Shown here: positions 34,928-44,451 of the stretch, piece by piece
Layout: each line of letters begins with the position of its first letter
Position numbering within the stretch: the first letter of the stretch is position 1
Source of the DNA: Xiamenia xianingshaonis
GTDB lineage: Bacteria > Actinomycetota > Coriobacteriia > Coriobacteriales > Eggerthellaceae
Length of the DNA stretch: 64,000 nt
Assembly (NCBI RefSeq): GCF_017945865.1
Contig: NZ_CP072829.1
Coordinates: 310,001-374,000, forward strand
Direction of reading: 5' to 3'
Program-made: the position numbers and the translations under genes
Notes under the pieces: model-generated
What the model was told of the DNA's origin: nothing
Seen by the model: only the letters and a program-made list of their open reading frames with translations
The model's database searches: none

Positions 34928-37417
34928 ATGGTTCAGCCTGTCGAGCTGCTTGCTCCCGCCGGCTCCTTGGCGGCCCTTCATGCGGCCGTGACCGGGGGAG
35001 CCGATGCGGTCTATTTGGGCCTCGACGCGTTCAACGCGCGGCGCGGCGCTGACAATTTCACGTTGCAAACCTTGCGCGAGGCGTGCGATTATGCCCATCT
35101 GCGCAACACGGGGGTGTACGTGACCCTCAACACCATCGTGTTGCCCCGTGAAATCGAAGAGGCGCTCGAACTGGCGCGGCAGGCCTACCGCGCCGGCGCC
35201 GACGCCTTCATCGTCCAGGACATCGGCGTGGCGTCCGAGCTTGCGCGCACGCTGCCCGAAGCGAGGCTTCACCTGTCCACCCAGATGAACATCCATAACA
35301 CGGCCGGCATCCAGGCGGCGGCGCGGCTGGGGGCCAAGCGGGTCACGCTCGCCCGCGAGCTGTCTCTTGACGAGGTGTCCGAGCTGGCGCGCGTTGCGGC
35401 CGATCTGGGGCTTGAAGTGGAGGCGTTCTGCCACGGCGCTTTGTGCGTGTGCTATTCGGGTCAATGCTTCATGTCGTCGATGATCGGCGGGCGCTCCGCC
35501 AACCGCGGCATGTGCGCCCAAGCGTGCCGGCTGCCCTATTCGCTGCACAACAAAGCCTTGCGCAAAGACCTGCCAAGTCCCGGCGAGCATCTGCTGTCTC
35601 CGTCTGATCTATGCACCATCGACGAAGTGGACAAGCTGGTCGCCGCCGGGGTTTCCAGCCTGAAAATCGAAGGCCGCATGAAGTCGCCCGAATACGTCTT
35701 CGAGGTGACGAGCGCCTATCGCGGCCAGCTCGACCGGGCGCTTGCGGCTGCGGCAGGCGGATCGCACGCCGACCTGCCTGCCAGCGAAGCGGTGCACCAG
35801 GCGCTTGAAGAGGTGTTTTCCCGCGGTTTCACTACGGCGTATCTGCAGGGCGAGCGCGGCAACGACATCATGAGCTACGGCCGGCCGAACAATCGCGGCG
35901 TCTTTGTGGGGCGTGTCGCCCGCATCGCGAAGGGCAAGGCCTACGTGGCCGTCGAGCGTCCGCTCGAGCGGGGCGACGTGCTGGAGTTTTGGACGAACAA
36001 AGGGCATTTCTCGCACACGGTCGCAGACGTCGTTCTCGGCAAAGACGGTTTGGCGGCGCTTGAGCCCGACCGGCCCGTCGGCAAGGGCGACCGCGTGTTT
36101 CGGGTGCGCAGCGCCGCGCGGGCCTTTGAAGACGATGCGCTCGAGCCGCGCGTGACGGTTGACGGCAAGGTGACCATGCGCCTGGGCGAGCCGCTGCGCG
36201 TCGAGTTTTGGCGAGCCGACCGCGCTGGCGCATCGGCGGGCGGCATCGGCGCCGGCGCGCTCGACGTGCAGGCCGTCGGCGCGTACGAAGGCCCGGTCGT
36301 GGAAGAGGCGCGCACCAAGGCGGTGTCCGCTGAAGACGTGCGGGCCCACATCGACCGCCTGGGCCAGACGCCCTACGTGCTCGGGTCTTTGGAGATCGAC
36401 CTCGACGAACGCGTCGGTCTGGGATTTTCGCTGCTGCACAAGGCCCGCGCCCAGGCGCTCGAGGCTCTAACGGAAGCCTCGCTCGCTCCTGCGCACGACC
36501 GGCTGCTCAAGCGCTTGGACGACCGTCCGCTGCTTTCGGCGGTTCGTTCCAAGGGCCTGAAAATCGCCGCATGGGCGACCAACCCCGCCTGCGCCAAGGC
36601 TGCCAAGAAGGCCGGCGCCGACATCGTCTATGTTCCGGCGCTCAACTATCCGCGCGGCGAGGCCACCGTGGCTGGCCAGCGCTCGTCCACGGTCGAAGGC
36701 GTGCCGTGGCCCAAAGACGCCGTCATCGCCTTGCCGGTGGTGGAGCACGACCCGCTGCCGTCGACCCGCGAAGGGCGTCTTGGCTTCAACGCCTGGTCGT
36801 ACGTGAAGCCGAACGCCCCGGTGCTGGCGGAAAGCATCGGCGCCCTCGAACGCGCTTCCCGCGAAGGCCGCTCGTGCGAGATCGGTCCCCATCTGCCGCT
36901 CACGAACGCTTTTGCGCTGCAGGCGGCAGGTGAATGGGGGGCGGCGCGTGCGTGGCTCTCGCCTGAGCTGACCATCAAGCAGATCGCCGACCTGGCGGAA
37001 GATTCCCCTGTTGAGCTGGGCATTGCCGTGTCGGGCTTCCAAGAGCTCATGATCACGGAGCACTGCCTGCTCATGAGCCAGGGCCCGTGCGACGAAAACT
37101 GCGACGCGTGTCCGAGGCGCAAAAGCCCGCACTACCTGAAGGATCGCAAGGGCTACGAATTCCCGGTCGTCACCGACGCGCTGGGCCGCAGCCATCTGTA
37201 CAACAGCGTGGAATACGACGGCGTTGCGTCGCTGCTGGAGCTCATTGGGGCCGGCATCGGCGTGGTGATGGTGGACGCGACGCTCATGACCGTCGAGCAG
37301 ACGACCACCGCGGTCAAGCGTCTCGTCCGCGCCCGCAGCATCGCGCACGCCGACGGCAATGCGGTCGCCCGGCTGGAAGCGGCCACGACCGGCCATCTTT
37401 ACCGAGGGGTGAGCTAG
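34928..37417 (+). CDS. U32 peptidase family protein with DUF3656 (possible rRNA/tRNA hydroxylation enzyme)
   Basis: The 829-residue protein begins MVQPVELLAPAGSLAALHAA, the family opening. It has the U32 core with FCHGALCVCYSGQCFMSS, SANRGMCAQACRLPY and SLKIEGRMKSPEYV, whose Cys residues match the set conserved in U32 enzymes. A DUF3656-like middle region and a second, C-terminal U32-like section (CDENCDACPRRKS) follow. Family members RlhA and TrhP hydroxylate rRNA or tRNA; others were called collagenases. The two-domain form is closest to RlhA-like proteins. AAAGGAAAG precedes the ATG. Confidence 0.87.
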   Translation: MVQPVELLAPAGSLAALHAAVTGGADAVYLGLDAFNARRGADNFTLQTLREACDYAHLRNTGVYVTLNTIVLPREIEEALELARQAYRAGADAFIVQDIGVASELARTLPEARLHLSTQMNIHNTAGIQAAARLGAKRVTLARELSLDEVSELARVAADLGLEVEAFCHGALCVCYSGQCFMSSMIGGRSANRGMCAQACRLPYSLHNKALRKDLPSPGEHLLSPSDLCTIDEVDKLVAAGVSSLKIEGRMKSPEYVFEVTSAYRGQLDRALAAAAGGSHADLPASEAVHQALEEVFSRGFTTAYLQGERGNDIMSYGRPNNRGVFVGRVARIAKGKAYVAVERPLERGDVLEFWTNKGHFSHTVADVVLGKDGLAALEPDRPVGKGDRVFRVRSAARAFEDDALEPRVTVDGKVTMRLGEPLRVEFWRADRAGASAGGIGAGALDVQAVGAYEGPVVEEARTKAVSAEDVRAHIDRLGQTPYVLGSLEIDLDERVGLGFSLLHKARAQALEALTEASLAPAHDRLLKRLDDRPLLSAVRSKGLKIAAWATNPACAKAAKKAGADIVYVPALNYPRGEATVAGQRSSTVEGVPWPKDAVIALPVVEHDPLPSTREGRLGFNAWSYVKPNAPVLAESIGALERASREGRSCEIGPHLPLTNAFALQAAGEWGAARAWLSPELTIKQIADLAEDSPVELGIAVSGFQELMITEHCLLMSQGPCDENCDACPRRKSPHYLKDRKGYEFPVVTDALGRSHLYNSVEYDGVASLLELIGAGIGVVMVDATLMTVEQTTTAVKRLVRARSIAHADGNAVARLEAATTGHLYRGVS

Positions 37418-37471
37418 ACCAGCCGGCCGATTCCGCCAGCCCTGCACTGGCGAGCCGGGCTTGGCCGGTGC

Positions 37472-37510
37472 TTCCCTCAGAAAAGCTGACCAATTTCGTC
37501 AACTTTTGCG
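37472..37510 (+). repeat. Intergenic repeat, copy 1 (second copy near 52763)
   Basis: TTCCCT, nine bases, then CTGACCAATTTCGTCAAC and TTTTG. A near-identical arrangement occurs at 52763-52802. The core is an imperfect inverted repeat (AAAAG-TGAC / GTCA-CTTTT). Copy 1 lies between the U32 gene and tyrS. A DNA-binding site or small repeat family are both possible. Confidence 0.55.
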
Positions 37511-37606
37511 CAAACGGGACACGCTTCCACCCAACCGTCCCGTCTGCGCAGGCGGGCCGTGCGCCAATGGGCGTTTTCTTGCCCGCCGTGCCTTTTGTGC
37601 GCCCTG

Positions 37607-37615
37607 TGCTACAAT
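37607..37615 (+). promoter_or_regulatory. Extended -10 promoter of tyrS
   Basis: TGC-TACAAT lies 43 bases before the tyrS start, the same extended -10 form as in front of the PBP gene. No -35 is evident. No T-box is present in the 240-base gap. Confidence 0.5.
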
Positions 37616-37657
37616 CGAACCTCTGTCCCCGACCGCTTTCACAAGAATCGAGAACGT

Positions 37658-38869
37658 ATGCTTTCCCCTGAAGAACAGCTTCACATCATCTCTTCCGGAA
37701 CCGCCGCCATCGTGCCCGAAGCGGCGCTGATGGAAAAGCTCAAGCGCGGCGTGCCGCTCAACATCAAGCTTGGCGTCGACCCGACGGCCCCCGACCTGCA
37801 TCTCGGCCATGCGGTGCCTTTCCGCAAGCTGCGCCAGTTCCAGGATTTGGGGCACGAGGTCACGCTCATCATCGGCGACGGCACCGCGCTCATCGGCGAC
37901 CCGTCGGGGCGCAACTCCACGCGTCCGCAGCTGACGCGCGAACAGGTGCAAGCCAACGTACAGACCTACGTTGACCAGGCGTTTCTTATTCTTGACCCGG
38001 AACGCACGACGCTGCGCTACAACTCCGAATGGATCCTGTCGCTCGACATGGAGCACCTGCTGAAGATCCTTGCGCAGTTCACGGTCGCCCGCATCCTCGA
38101 GCGCGACGACTTCCACAACCGCTACGGCTCGGGCCAGCCCATCGGTTTGCACGAGTTCCTCTATCCTGTCATGCAGGCCTATGACTCGGTGGTCATCAAG
38201 GCCGATGTGGAGCTTGGCGGCACCGACCAGCTGTTCAATCTGCTTGCCGGGCGCGAGCTTATGGAGAAAATGGGCCTTGAGCCGCAGGTGTGTTTGACGT
38301 TGCCCCTGCTCGAAGGCACCGACGGCGTGCAGAAGATGTCGAAGTCCTACGGCAACTACGTCGGCCTGACCGACGAGCCGTCCGACATGTTCGGGAAGGT
38401 GATGTCCATCCCCGACGAGCTGATGGTGAAGTACTTCCGCCTGGCGTCCACGCTGCCTGTTGACGAGATCGACGAGATCGAGCGCGGGCTTGCGGCCGAC
38501 GAGCTGCATCCGAACAAGGTGAAGCGCCAGCTCGCCCGCAACATCGTGGAAGCATACCACGACGGCGACGCGGCCTTGGCGGCGGAAGAAGCGTTCGACC
38601 GCCTGTTCAAGGACCACGCCATTCCCGAAGACATCCCCGTGTTCGAGGCCGACCTGACGCCCAACGACGAGGGCAAGGTGTACGTGGCGAAGCTTTTGGC
38701 CGACGCCGGCATGGCGTCGAGCGCGGGCGAGGCGCGGCGCCTCATCGATGGCGGCGGCGTGAAGGTGAACGGGGACGCGCTGCCGGCGAAGGCGTACAAC
38801 GTCGATCCGGCGCTGCTCGAAGGGGCCGTCATCCAGGTGGGGAAGCGCAAGTTCGTGCGCCTGGGCTAG
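37658..38869 (+). CDS. tyrS: Tyrosine-tRNA ligase
   Basis: TyrRS charges tRNA-Tyr. The 403-residue class I synthetase begins MLSPEEQLHIISSGTAAIVP. The HIGH motif is HLGH in PTAPDLHLGHAV, the KMSKS loop is exactly KMSKSYGN, and an S4 RNA-binding domain ends the protein (AGEARRLIDGGGVKVNGDAL). The architecture is that of the TyrRS group lacking the extended N-terminus. The ribosome site is weak (GAATCGAGA). A frame extending to 37559 crosses the promoter and is not used. Confidence 0.96.
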   Translation: MLSPEEQLHIISSGTAAIVPEAALMEKLKRGVPLNIKLGVDPTAPDLHLGHAVPFRKLRQFQDLGHEVTLIIGDGTALIGDPSGRNSTRPQLTREQVQANVQTYVDQAFLILDPERTTLRYNSEWILSLDMEHLLKILAQFTVARILERDDFHNRYGSGQPIGLHEFLYPVMQAYDSVVIKADVELGGTDQLFNLLAGRELMEKMGLEPQVCLTLPLLEGTDGVQKMSKSYGNYVGLTDEPSDMFGKVMSIPDELMVKYFRLASTLPVDEIDEIERGLAADELHPNKVKRQLARNIVEAYHDGDAALAAEEAFDRLFKDHAIPEDIPVFEADLTPNDEGKVYVAKLLADAGMASSAGEARRLIDGGGVKVNGDALPAKAYNVDPALLEGAVIQVGKRKFVRLG

Positions 38870-38897
38870 GGTGCCGACGCAGCAACACGGCAAGCGC

Positions 38898-38972
38898 TTG
38901 AAGGCTGCCTGAACCGAATAAAGCTCGACAGCAGGGCCGGAAGCAATCGTTTCCGGCCCTGCTTGCGATCGG
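38898..38972 (+). repeat. Repeated intergenic element, copy A, with terminator hairpin
   Basis: This is one of three related elements (others at 40897-41008 and 44452-44580). Shared pieces are GGCTGCCTGAACCGAAT, GACAGC, then a hairpin with arms GGGCCGGAAGC and TTTCCGGCCC and TGCTTGC. It follows tyrS and probably terminates it. Confidence 0.75.
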
Positions 38973-39002
38973 GGTGACAGTTTCGGATTATTGTCCGCAA
39001 TC

Positions 39003-39057
39003 TCTTACAAAAATTTTACATTCCTCGGTGAGACATCAGACATTGGCACGGTATGCT
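39003..39057 (+). promoter_or_regulatory. Candidate Pho box and -10 of the Na/Pi symporter gene
   Basis: TCTTACA (39003-39009) and TTTTACA (39014-39020) are spaced exactly 11 bases; weaker units TCGGTGA and TCAGACA continue in phase at 39025 and 39036. TATGCT (39052-39057) follows nine bases later. PhoB/PhoP sites are 11-bp-spaced direct repeats placed just upstream of the -10. The same layout occurs before pstS and phoB in this window. Confidence 0.55.
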
Positions 39058-39138
39058 GAGATCATCTGCGTGTCGGGCGCAGGGTCGTGCTTTGCACGAC
39101 ACAACGATTGCATATGAAAGGTGAATAAGGCAGTGGAC

Positions 39139-40908
39139 ATGTTCGAGACGCTTTTGGGGTTGCTGGGTGGACTCGCCCTGTTTCTGTTCGGCATGAATCT
39201 CATGAGCGAGCGCCTGCAGAAGGTTGCGGGCGAGAAAATGCGCAACATACTCGGTCTCATGACGAAAAATCCGGTGTTCGGCGTGCTTGCAGGCGCACTC
39301 GTGACGGCAGTGCTGCAAAGCTCGTCGGCCACCACGGTAATGACCATCGGATTCGTGAGCGCCGGCCTCATGGGCCTGCCTCAGGCCATCTCCATCATTT
39401 TGGGCGCGAACATCGGCACCACTATGACGGCGCAGATCATCGCGTTCAAGATCAGCGACTACATCTTCCTGTTCATCTTCCTGGGCTTCATCATGTCGTT
39501 CGTGGGCCGGCGGGAGCGCATCAAGGACATCGGCCTCACCATCTTCGCGTTTGGCGTGCTGTTTTTGGGTATCGACACCATGGGTGCGGCGATGAAACCC
39601 CTGGCGGCAAGCCCGGTGTTCACGGAAATGATCTCGCAGGTGGCCGGCATTCCCATACTCGGCGTTGCCGTGGGCACGCTCATGACGCTTGTCGTGCAAA
39701 GCTCGTCGGCCACCATTGCGGTGCTGCAGAACTTCGCCTCGCAGCCCGGACCTGACGGCACGAGCAGCATCATTGGGCTTGCGGGTGCCATCCCCATTCT
39801 GCTCGGTGACAACATCGGCACCACCATCACGGCGCTTCTGGCCAGCATCGGGCAGTCGCGCTCGGCCAAGCGCGTGGCGCTGTCGCACTGCATCTTCAAC
39901 ATTTCGGGCGCGTTGCTGTTCGTGTGGTTCGTGCCGGCGTTTGCGCAGTTCGTGCAGATGATCTCGCCGACGGGGCCCGAAGTGGAAGTCATTTCGCGCC
40001 AGATCGCCAACGCGCACACGTGCTTCAACGTGGCCATGACGCTCATTTGGCTGCCGTTCATCCCGCTCATGGTGAAGGCGGTCATGACGATTTTGCCTGA
40101 TGAGCGCAGGGGCAAGCGCAAGGAGGGCCTCAGCCTTCGCGAGCCGGCGTATCTCGACCGGAACATGATCGCGCAGCCTGCCGCCGCCATGCAGATGACC
40201 GTGCAGGAAATCCTGCGGCTCGCCCACGCGTCGAGCGATGTGCTGGGGCGTCTCGTGGAAGCCGTGTCCGCGAGCGACGCGGCGCAGTTGGCGCAGGTGG
40301 AGGCGCAGGCAAGCGACGCACATGCGCTCAGCAAGCGCATCACGAGCTACCAGTCCGAGATGTTCTCGATGGGCGTGCTCACTGAAGAGCAAGCGGGTTT
40401 GGCGGCACGGCTTATGCGCGTGCAGAACGAAGTAACGCGCATTGATGCGCTGGCAGGCTCGGCGGCGGGCAACCTCAAGGGGAGCCACTACACCAAGACG
40501 GCGCGAAAGGGGCTGCACGACAGCCTGGACATCGTGCGCGAGATGCTCTCACGCAGCGTGACCGCGCTTGAAAATGGCGACGCGCAGGTGGTCGAGTACG
40601 CGCGGCACATGTATGAAACCGTGTTCAATATCGGCATTGACCTGCGTAAAGACCATGTGCGCCGCGTGGCGCAGGGCGAATGCGACCCCGAGCTCACCGA
40701 ACAGTACAACAACATCCTGCTTACCGTCGACCGCATGGGAGACGCCTGCGTGAACATTGCCGAAGCGGCGCGCGCGATCGACTTCGGCTACTTCATCGTG
40801 GTGGACGACGAGCAGGCGCCGTCCGAAGACGAAGGCGAGCGCGACGACGAGCGTGACGTCCCGACGGCGGACGCCCCGAAAGCGGACGCTGCTCCGCAAA
40901 ACGCCTAA
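39139..40908 (+). CDS. Na/phosphate symporter with C-terminal PhoU-like domain
   Basis: The 589-residue membrane protein begins MFETLLGLLGGLALFLFGMN. It has two Na/Pi-cotransporter repeats; the paired signature is seen twice, as LQSSSATTVMTIGFVSAGL and VQSSSATIAVLQN, with eight to ten hydrophobic segments to about residue 320. A long helical C-terminal PhoU-like domain follows (MTVQEILRLAHASSDVLGRL onward). It imports phosphate with sodium. This ATG is chosen over an in-frame GTG at 39121 because AAGGCAG lies at a better distance. The upstream 11-bp repeats suggest phosphate control. Confidence 0.92.
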   Translation: MFETLLGLLGGLALFLFGMNLMSERLQKVAGEKMRNILGLMTKNPVFGVLAGALVTAVLQSSSATTVMTIGFVSAGLMGLPQAISIILGANIGTTMTAQIIAFKISDYIFLFIFLGFIMSFVGRRERIKDIGLTIFAFGVLFLGIDTMGAAMKPLAASPVFTEMISQVAGIPILGVAVGTLMTLVVQSSSATIAVLQNFASQPGPDGTSSIIGLAGAIPILLGDNIGTTITALLASIGQSRSAKRVALSHCIFNISGALLFVWFVPAFAQFVQMISPTGPEVEVISRQIANAHTCFNVAMTLIWLPFIPLMVKAVMTILPDERRGKRKEGLSLREPAYLDRNMIAQPAAAMQMTVQEILRLAHASSDVLGRLVEAVSASDAAQLAQVEAQASDAHALSKRITSYQSEMFSMGVLTEEQAGLAARLMRVQNEVTRIDALAGSAAGNLKGSHYTKTARKGLHDSLDIVREMLSRSVTALENGDAQVVEYARHMYETVFNIGIDLRKDHVRRVAQGECDPELTEQYNNILLTVDRMGDACVNIAEAARAIDFGYFIVVDDEQAPSEDEGERDDERDVPTADAPKADAAPQNA

Positions 40909-41008
40909 TGCGCAGAGACTAAGCCCGCTCGAGGGCTGCCCGAACCGAATCGAATCGAACCCGACAGCGGGGCTGGAAGCACAGGCTTCCGGCCCCGCTT
41001 GCTTTCTG
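40897..41008 (+). repeat. Repeated intergenic element, copy B, with terminator hairpin
   Basis: The copy begins inside the symporter's last codons (GCAAAACGCCT), then GCGCAGAG-CT, GGCTGCCCGAACCGAATCGA, CCGACAGCGGGGC and a hairpin with arms GGAAGC/GCTTCC within GGCTGGAAGC and GCTTCCGGCC, then TTGCTTTCTGG. Copy C at 44452 matches it closely, including the GCAAAACGCCT part. It probably terminates the symporter gene. Confidence 0.75.
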
Positions 41009-41267
41009 GCGGTGCGGCCTGGCGCAACATCTGCGACAGGTGCCGCTGACGGCAAAACCCCAGGTCAAACAGTGCAACTTCGATGCGACCGTCATGCCCT
41101 CTCGCTTTTTGCCCGCAGCCTCGGTCCCGCTGCCGCCACCTGTCGGCTCTGGGGAGGGGCGGGGTTTTGCGGGGCTTGTGAAAAAGCGCAAAGACGCGTC
41201 ACTGCCGAAACAATGTCTGTAACATGGCAAACGTATTGCACGGTGAGACCATAGAGAAAGGTTATTG
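41009..41267. other. Gene-free stretch before the surface protein gene
   Basis: No gene is seen. The last 30 bases contain the AGAAAGG ribosome site of the surface protein. An exact promoter could not be assigned; TATTGC-type and AACATG elements near 41220-41240 are not convincing. Confidence 0.4.
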
Positions 41268-44200
41268 ATGTCGAAGCCGATTCTTTCGAAGAAGACCTAC
41301 CGGGGGGGGGGAGGCAGAGTTCTCGGCCTGATCCTTTCAGGCACCCTCGCCTTCGGCATGGTCCCGGCGGCCGCCCTGTCTCAGGCGGCGCTGGACGCGA
41401 CTTTCGCGCACGCGGAGGCATTGCCGGGCACGAACGGCACCCTTGACGGCTGGACGGCCGGCAACGTCGCCTCAAACCTCAACGTCACCTTCCCTAGCAG
41501 CTGGAACCCCGGGGACGCCGTGTACAGCGGCGCGGCCCACGAGTTCGCCCTGGCCGACCTCGACGTGACCGCCACGGTCGAGGAGGGCGGAAGCGAGGGG
41601 CTCGACTGGGCCGTTTCCCCTTCCAGCCCCGGCACAAGCTACGTCGCCAAGCTCGACACCGACTGTTTCACCGTCGTCTCTCTGACGCATACGTCGCCCG
41701 ACGGCTGGACCCAGACCGACCTGACGGGCAAGATCTCGTCCTACCTGAGCTCCGGCATGCTCAGGCTGACCGATGCCGGCACCTACAGGGTCGGCATCGG
41801 CGTCGCGGGCATCGCCAACGCGCCCGGCCTCGACGAGGTCGCCACGACCATCACCATCGCCCCCTTTGCCCTCACGAATAGCAATTGCACGGTGGAAGCC
41901 GATAACGATCACGTCAGCCGCTTCCCGCCCGAACCGATGGGCTACGACGTGAGGAACCCCGTCGTGAAGCTGAAGAACGGAACGACGCTCGAGCAGCACG
42001 TCGACTACGCGATCTCCCGCTTGGAGCCTGGCTTTCCGTCGGGAGGCGTAACCCCGTGGTCCTTTAGCGTCTTAGGCTTGGGCAACTACACGGGCACAAA
42101 CGATCAAGGCTCCTTCAATGTGTGCGACAAGAGCCTCGATGATGCGACGACCGCCCTGGCCGCTCCGAATGATCCGATCTTCTACGACGGCGCTGAGAAG
42201 ACCCCCGGCGTCACCGTGCGGACCCGCGAAGGCCAGACGCTGGAAGTGAACACCGACTACAAAGTCTCCTACAGGAACAACGTCGACGCCGGCAAGGCAA
42301 TGGTCTACGTCACCGGCATAGGCACTTACGCAGACCTCTGCGTCGCCGGTTTCAATATCCAGCCGCTGCAGCTCGACGGCGCCCCCGCCGACGTCAGGCT
42401 CGAGGGGGCGGACAGCCTGGTCTACACCGGCGAGCCCCTCGAGCCCGAGGTGGCGTGGAGCAGCAGCACCACGACCCCGACCAACGACGGCTACACGGGC
42501 GGGGAGATCAATCTCGGTCAGTACACCGACGACCTGACCTGCACGTACGAGAACAACGTGGACGCCACCACGGGCGGGCAGAGTGCCTACGCGGTGATCT
42601 CCAGCAAGACGGGCAACTTCGAGGGCGAGCTGAGGGTCCCGTTCGACATCAAGCGGGCGACGCTGACGGAAGACAACGTGACCATCGCCGCTGCGGGCCC
42701 GGGCCCTCTCGACGCCGACGCGGTGAAGGTCACGTTCGGCGAGAGGACGCTCGTCGCCGACACCGACTACACGGTTTCGACCTTGGGCACGGTTCCCGGC
42801 TCCGTGGTCGCAACCGTCACCGGCACCGGCAACTTCCAGGGCACGGTCCAGAAGAAGGCGGACGTCCTCTACGACATCGCCAAGGCCGACGTCACGGTCG
42901 AGCCCGCCGTCTACAACGGCAAGGCCCAGGATCCCAAGGTCGAGGTCAGCTACACGGCCGGCGGCCAGAAGGTCGTCGTCGACCCGAGCGACTACGACGT
43001 GGAGGTCAAAGGGGACGCCACGAACGCCGGAACCTATCTGGTGACGGTGACCGGCAAGCAGAGCGAGGGCTGGATCGGCTCGGTGAACCGGGACTTCGTC
43101 GTCAATCCGGCGACGGTCGCCGCCGAGCCGCAGGTCTCCTACGACGACGCCGGCGCCTACCAGGTGACGGTGCCCGGCCTCGTCGAGGGCGTCGACTTCG
43201 ATGTCTCGGCCGACCCCGCCCGGCGCGAGCTCACGGTCACCTACAAGGGCAACTACACCGGCACGGCCGTTGTGGGCTACGTGCCCGCGTCCGAGCCTGA
43301 CGCGCCTGACGTGCCCGGCGGCTCCAACGGCTCCAACGGCTTGGGCGGTTCTGGTGGTTCGGATGAGCCTGGCGAGCCTGGGGATCCTGACGAACCCGGC
43401 GGGTCCGGCGAGCCTGGCGAACCCGGCGGTTCGGATGAGCCTGGCGGGTCCGATACGCTCGGCGGCTCGGGCGGGTCTGGTGGATCCGACGGCTCCGGTG
43501 GTTCCGGCGACACCGATGAGCCTGGGGATCCTGACGAATCCGGCGGCTCGGGCGAGTCTGGGGATCCCGATGTGCCCGGCGAGCCCGGCGGTCCGGATGA
43601 GCCCGGCGGGTCCGATACGCCCGGCGGCTCGGGCGGCTCCGGCGGGTCTGGCGAGCCCGGCGGCTCCGATACGCTCGGCGGCTTGGGCAGCTTCGGTGTC
43701 TCCGGCGAGCCCGGCGGCTCGTGCGCCTGCGGCTGCCCTGGCATGCCCGGGGAGCCCGGCGGCTCCGGCGGGCCCGCCGTCCCGCCCGCCCCGCCCTCGG
43801 GTGGCGGCTGGTCCGGCTCCGGCGAGGACTGGGCCTACTACGAGGACGGCGAGCCCGTCAAGGGCGGCTGGAGGCTCATCGGCGGCGAGTGGTACCACTT
43901 CGAGGAAAACGGCAGGATGACCGACCCGCAGTGGTTCCAGGACGTCGACGGCAGGTGGTATCTGCTCAACCAGTCCCAGGAGGGCCCCTACGGGGCGATG
44001 CTCTCCGGCTGGCAGCTCGTCGACGGCGAGTGGTACTACCTGAACGAGAGGCACGACGGCTTCTTCGGCGCCATGCTCTCCGGCTGGCAGAAGGTGGACG
44101 GCGAGTGGTACTACCTCAACACCAAACACGACGGCACGTTCGGCAAGATGCTCTCCGGCTGGCAGCTCGTCGACGGCGAGTGGTACTACCTCAACGAGAG

Positions 44201-44426
44201 GCACGACGGCTTCTTCGGCCGCATGCTCTCCGGCTGGGCCAAGGTCAGAGGCGAGTGGTACCTGCTGAACACCAGGCACGACGGCACCTTCGGCCGCATG
44301 CTCACCGGCTGGCAGAAGGCCGGCGGCAAGTGGTACTGGATGGACGCCTCGGGAGAGATGGCCTCAAGCGAGTGGGTCGGCCCCTACTGGGTGAACGCCT
44401 CCGGCGTGTGGACCGCCACCCGCTAG
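41268..44426 (+). CDS. Large secreted protein with MBG-like domains and C-terminal cell-wall-binding repeats
   Basis: The 1052-residue protein has a signal peptide (LILSGTLAFGMVPAAALS) and several bacterial Ig/MBG-type modules, for example VYNGKAQDPKVEVSYTAGGQ. A linker of about 160 residues of Gly/Ser/Pro/Asp/Glu repeats (GEPGGSDEPGGSDT-like) follows, then about eight choline/cell-wall-binding-type repeats of the pattern GWQLVDGEWYYLN. A run of ten G (41302-41311) encodes Gly residues just before the signal-peptide core and could shift frame by slippage. AGG arginine codons are frequent, unlike neighbouring genes. It sits between repeat copies B and C. Probable adhesin or wall-attached surface protein. 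Confidence 0.9.
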   Translation: MSKPILSKKTYRGGGGRVLGLILSGTLAFGMVPAAALSQAALDATFAHAEALPGTNGTLDGWTAGNVASNLNVTFPSSWNPGDAVYSGAAHEFALADLDVTATVEEGGSEGLDWAVSPSSPGTSYVAKLDTDCFTVVSLTHTSPDGWTQTDLTGKISSYLSSGMLRLTDAGTYRVGIGVAGIANAPGLDEVATTITIAPFALTNSNCTVEADNDHVSRFPPEPMGYDVRNPVVKLKNGTTLEQHVDYAISRLEPGFPSGGVTPWSFSVLGLGNYTGTNDQGSFNVCDKSLDDATTALAAPNDPIFYDGAEKTPGVTVRTREGQTLEVNTDYKVSYRNNVDAGKAMVYVTGIGTYADLCVAGFNIQPLQLDGAPADVRLEGADSLVYTGEPLEPEVAWSSSTTTPTNDGYTGGEINLGQYTDDLTCTYENNVDATTGGQSAYAVISSKTGNFEGELRVPFDIKRATLTEDNVTIAAAGPGPLDADAVKVTFGERTLVADTDYTVSTLGTVPGSVVATVTGTGNFQGTVQKKADVLYDIAKADVTVEPAVYNGKAQDPKVEVSYTAGGQKVVVDPSDYDVEVKGDATNAGTYLVTVTGKQSEGWIGSVNRDFVVNPATVAAEPQVSYDDAGAYQVTVPGLVEGVDFDVSADPARRELTVTYKGNYTGTAVVGYVPASEPDAPDVPGGSNGSNGLGGSGGSDEPGEPGDPDEPGGSGEPGEPGGSDEPGGSDTLGGSGGSGGSDGSGGSGDTDEPGDPDESGGSGESGDPDVPGEPGGPDEPGGSDTPGGSGGSGGSGEPGGSDTLGGLGSFGVSGEPGGSCACGCPGMPGEPGGSGGPAVPPAPPSGGGWSGSGEDWAYYEDGEPVKGGWRLIGGEWYHFEENGRMTDPQWFQDVDGRWYLLNQSQEGPYGAMLSGWQLVDGEWYYLNERHDGFFGAMLSGWQKVDGEWYYLNTKHDGTFGKMLSGWQLVDGEWYYLNERHDGFFGRMLSGWAKVRGEWYLLNTRHDGTFGRMLTGWQKAGGKWYWMDASGEMASSEWVGPYWVNASGVWTATR

Positions 44427-44451
44427 CCTGAGCGAGAGCGCGCCACCCCGC

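Noticed and set aside
37550-37600. GGCGGGC/GCCCGCC pair upstream of tyrS as a T-box or riboswitch
   Set aside because: No T-box sequence, specifier region or terminator follows; it is at most a terminator for the upstream gene.
43310-43790. Short GGX/PGX repeats as a CRISPR array or satellite
   Set aside because: They are in-frame codons for a Gly/Ser/Pro/Asp linker and lack regular repeat-spacer spacing.
42072-44279. A 735-codon minus-strand frame opposite the surface protein
   Set aside because: It mirrors the Gly/Pro/Ser repeats and wall-binding repeats of the plus-strand gene, with no family features or start signals of its own.
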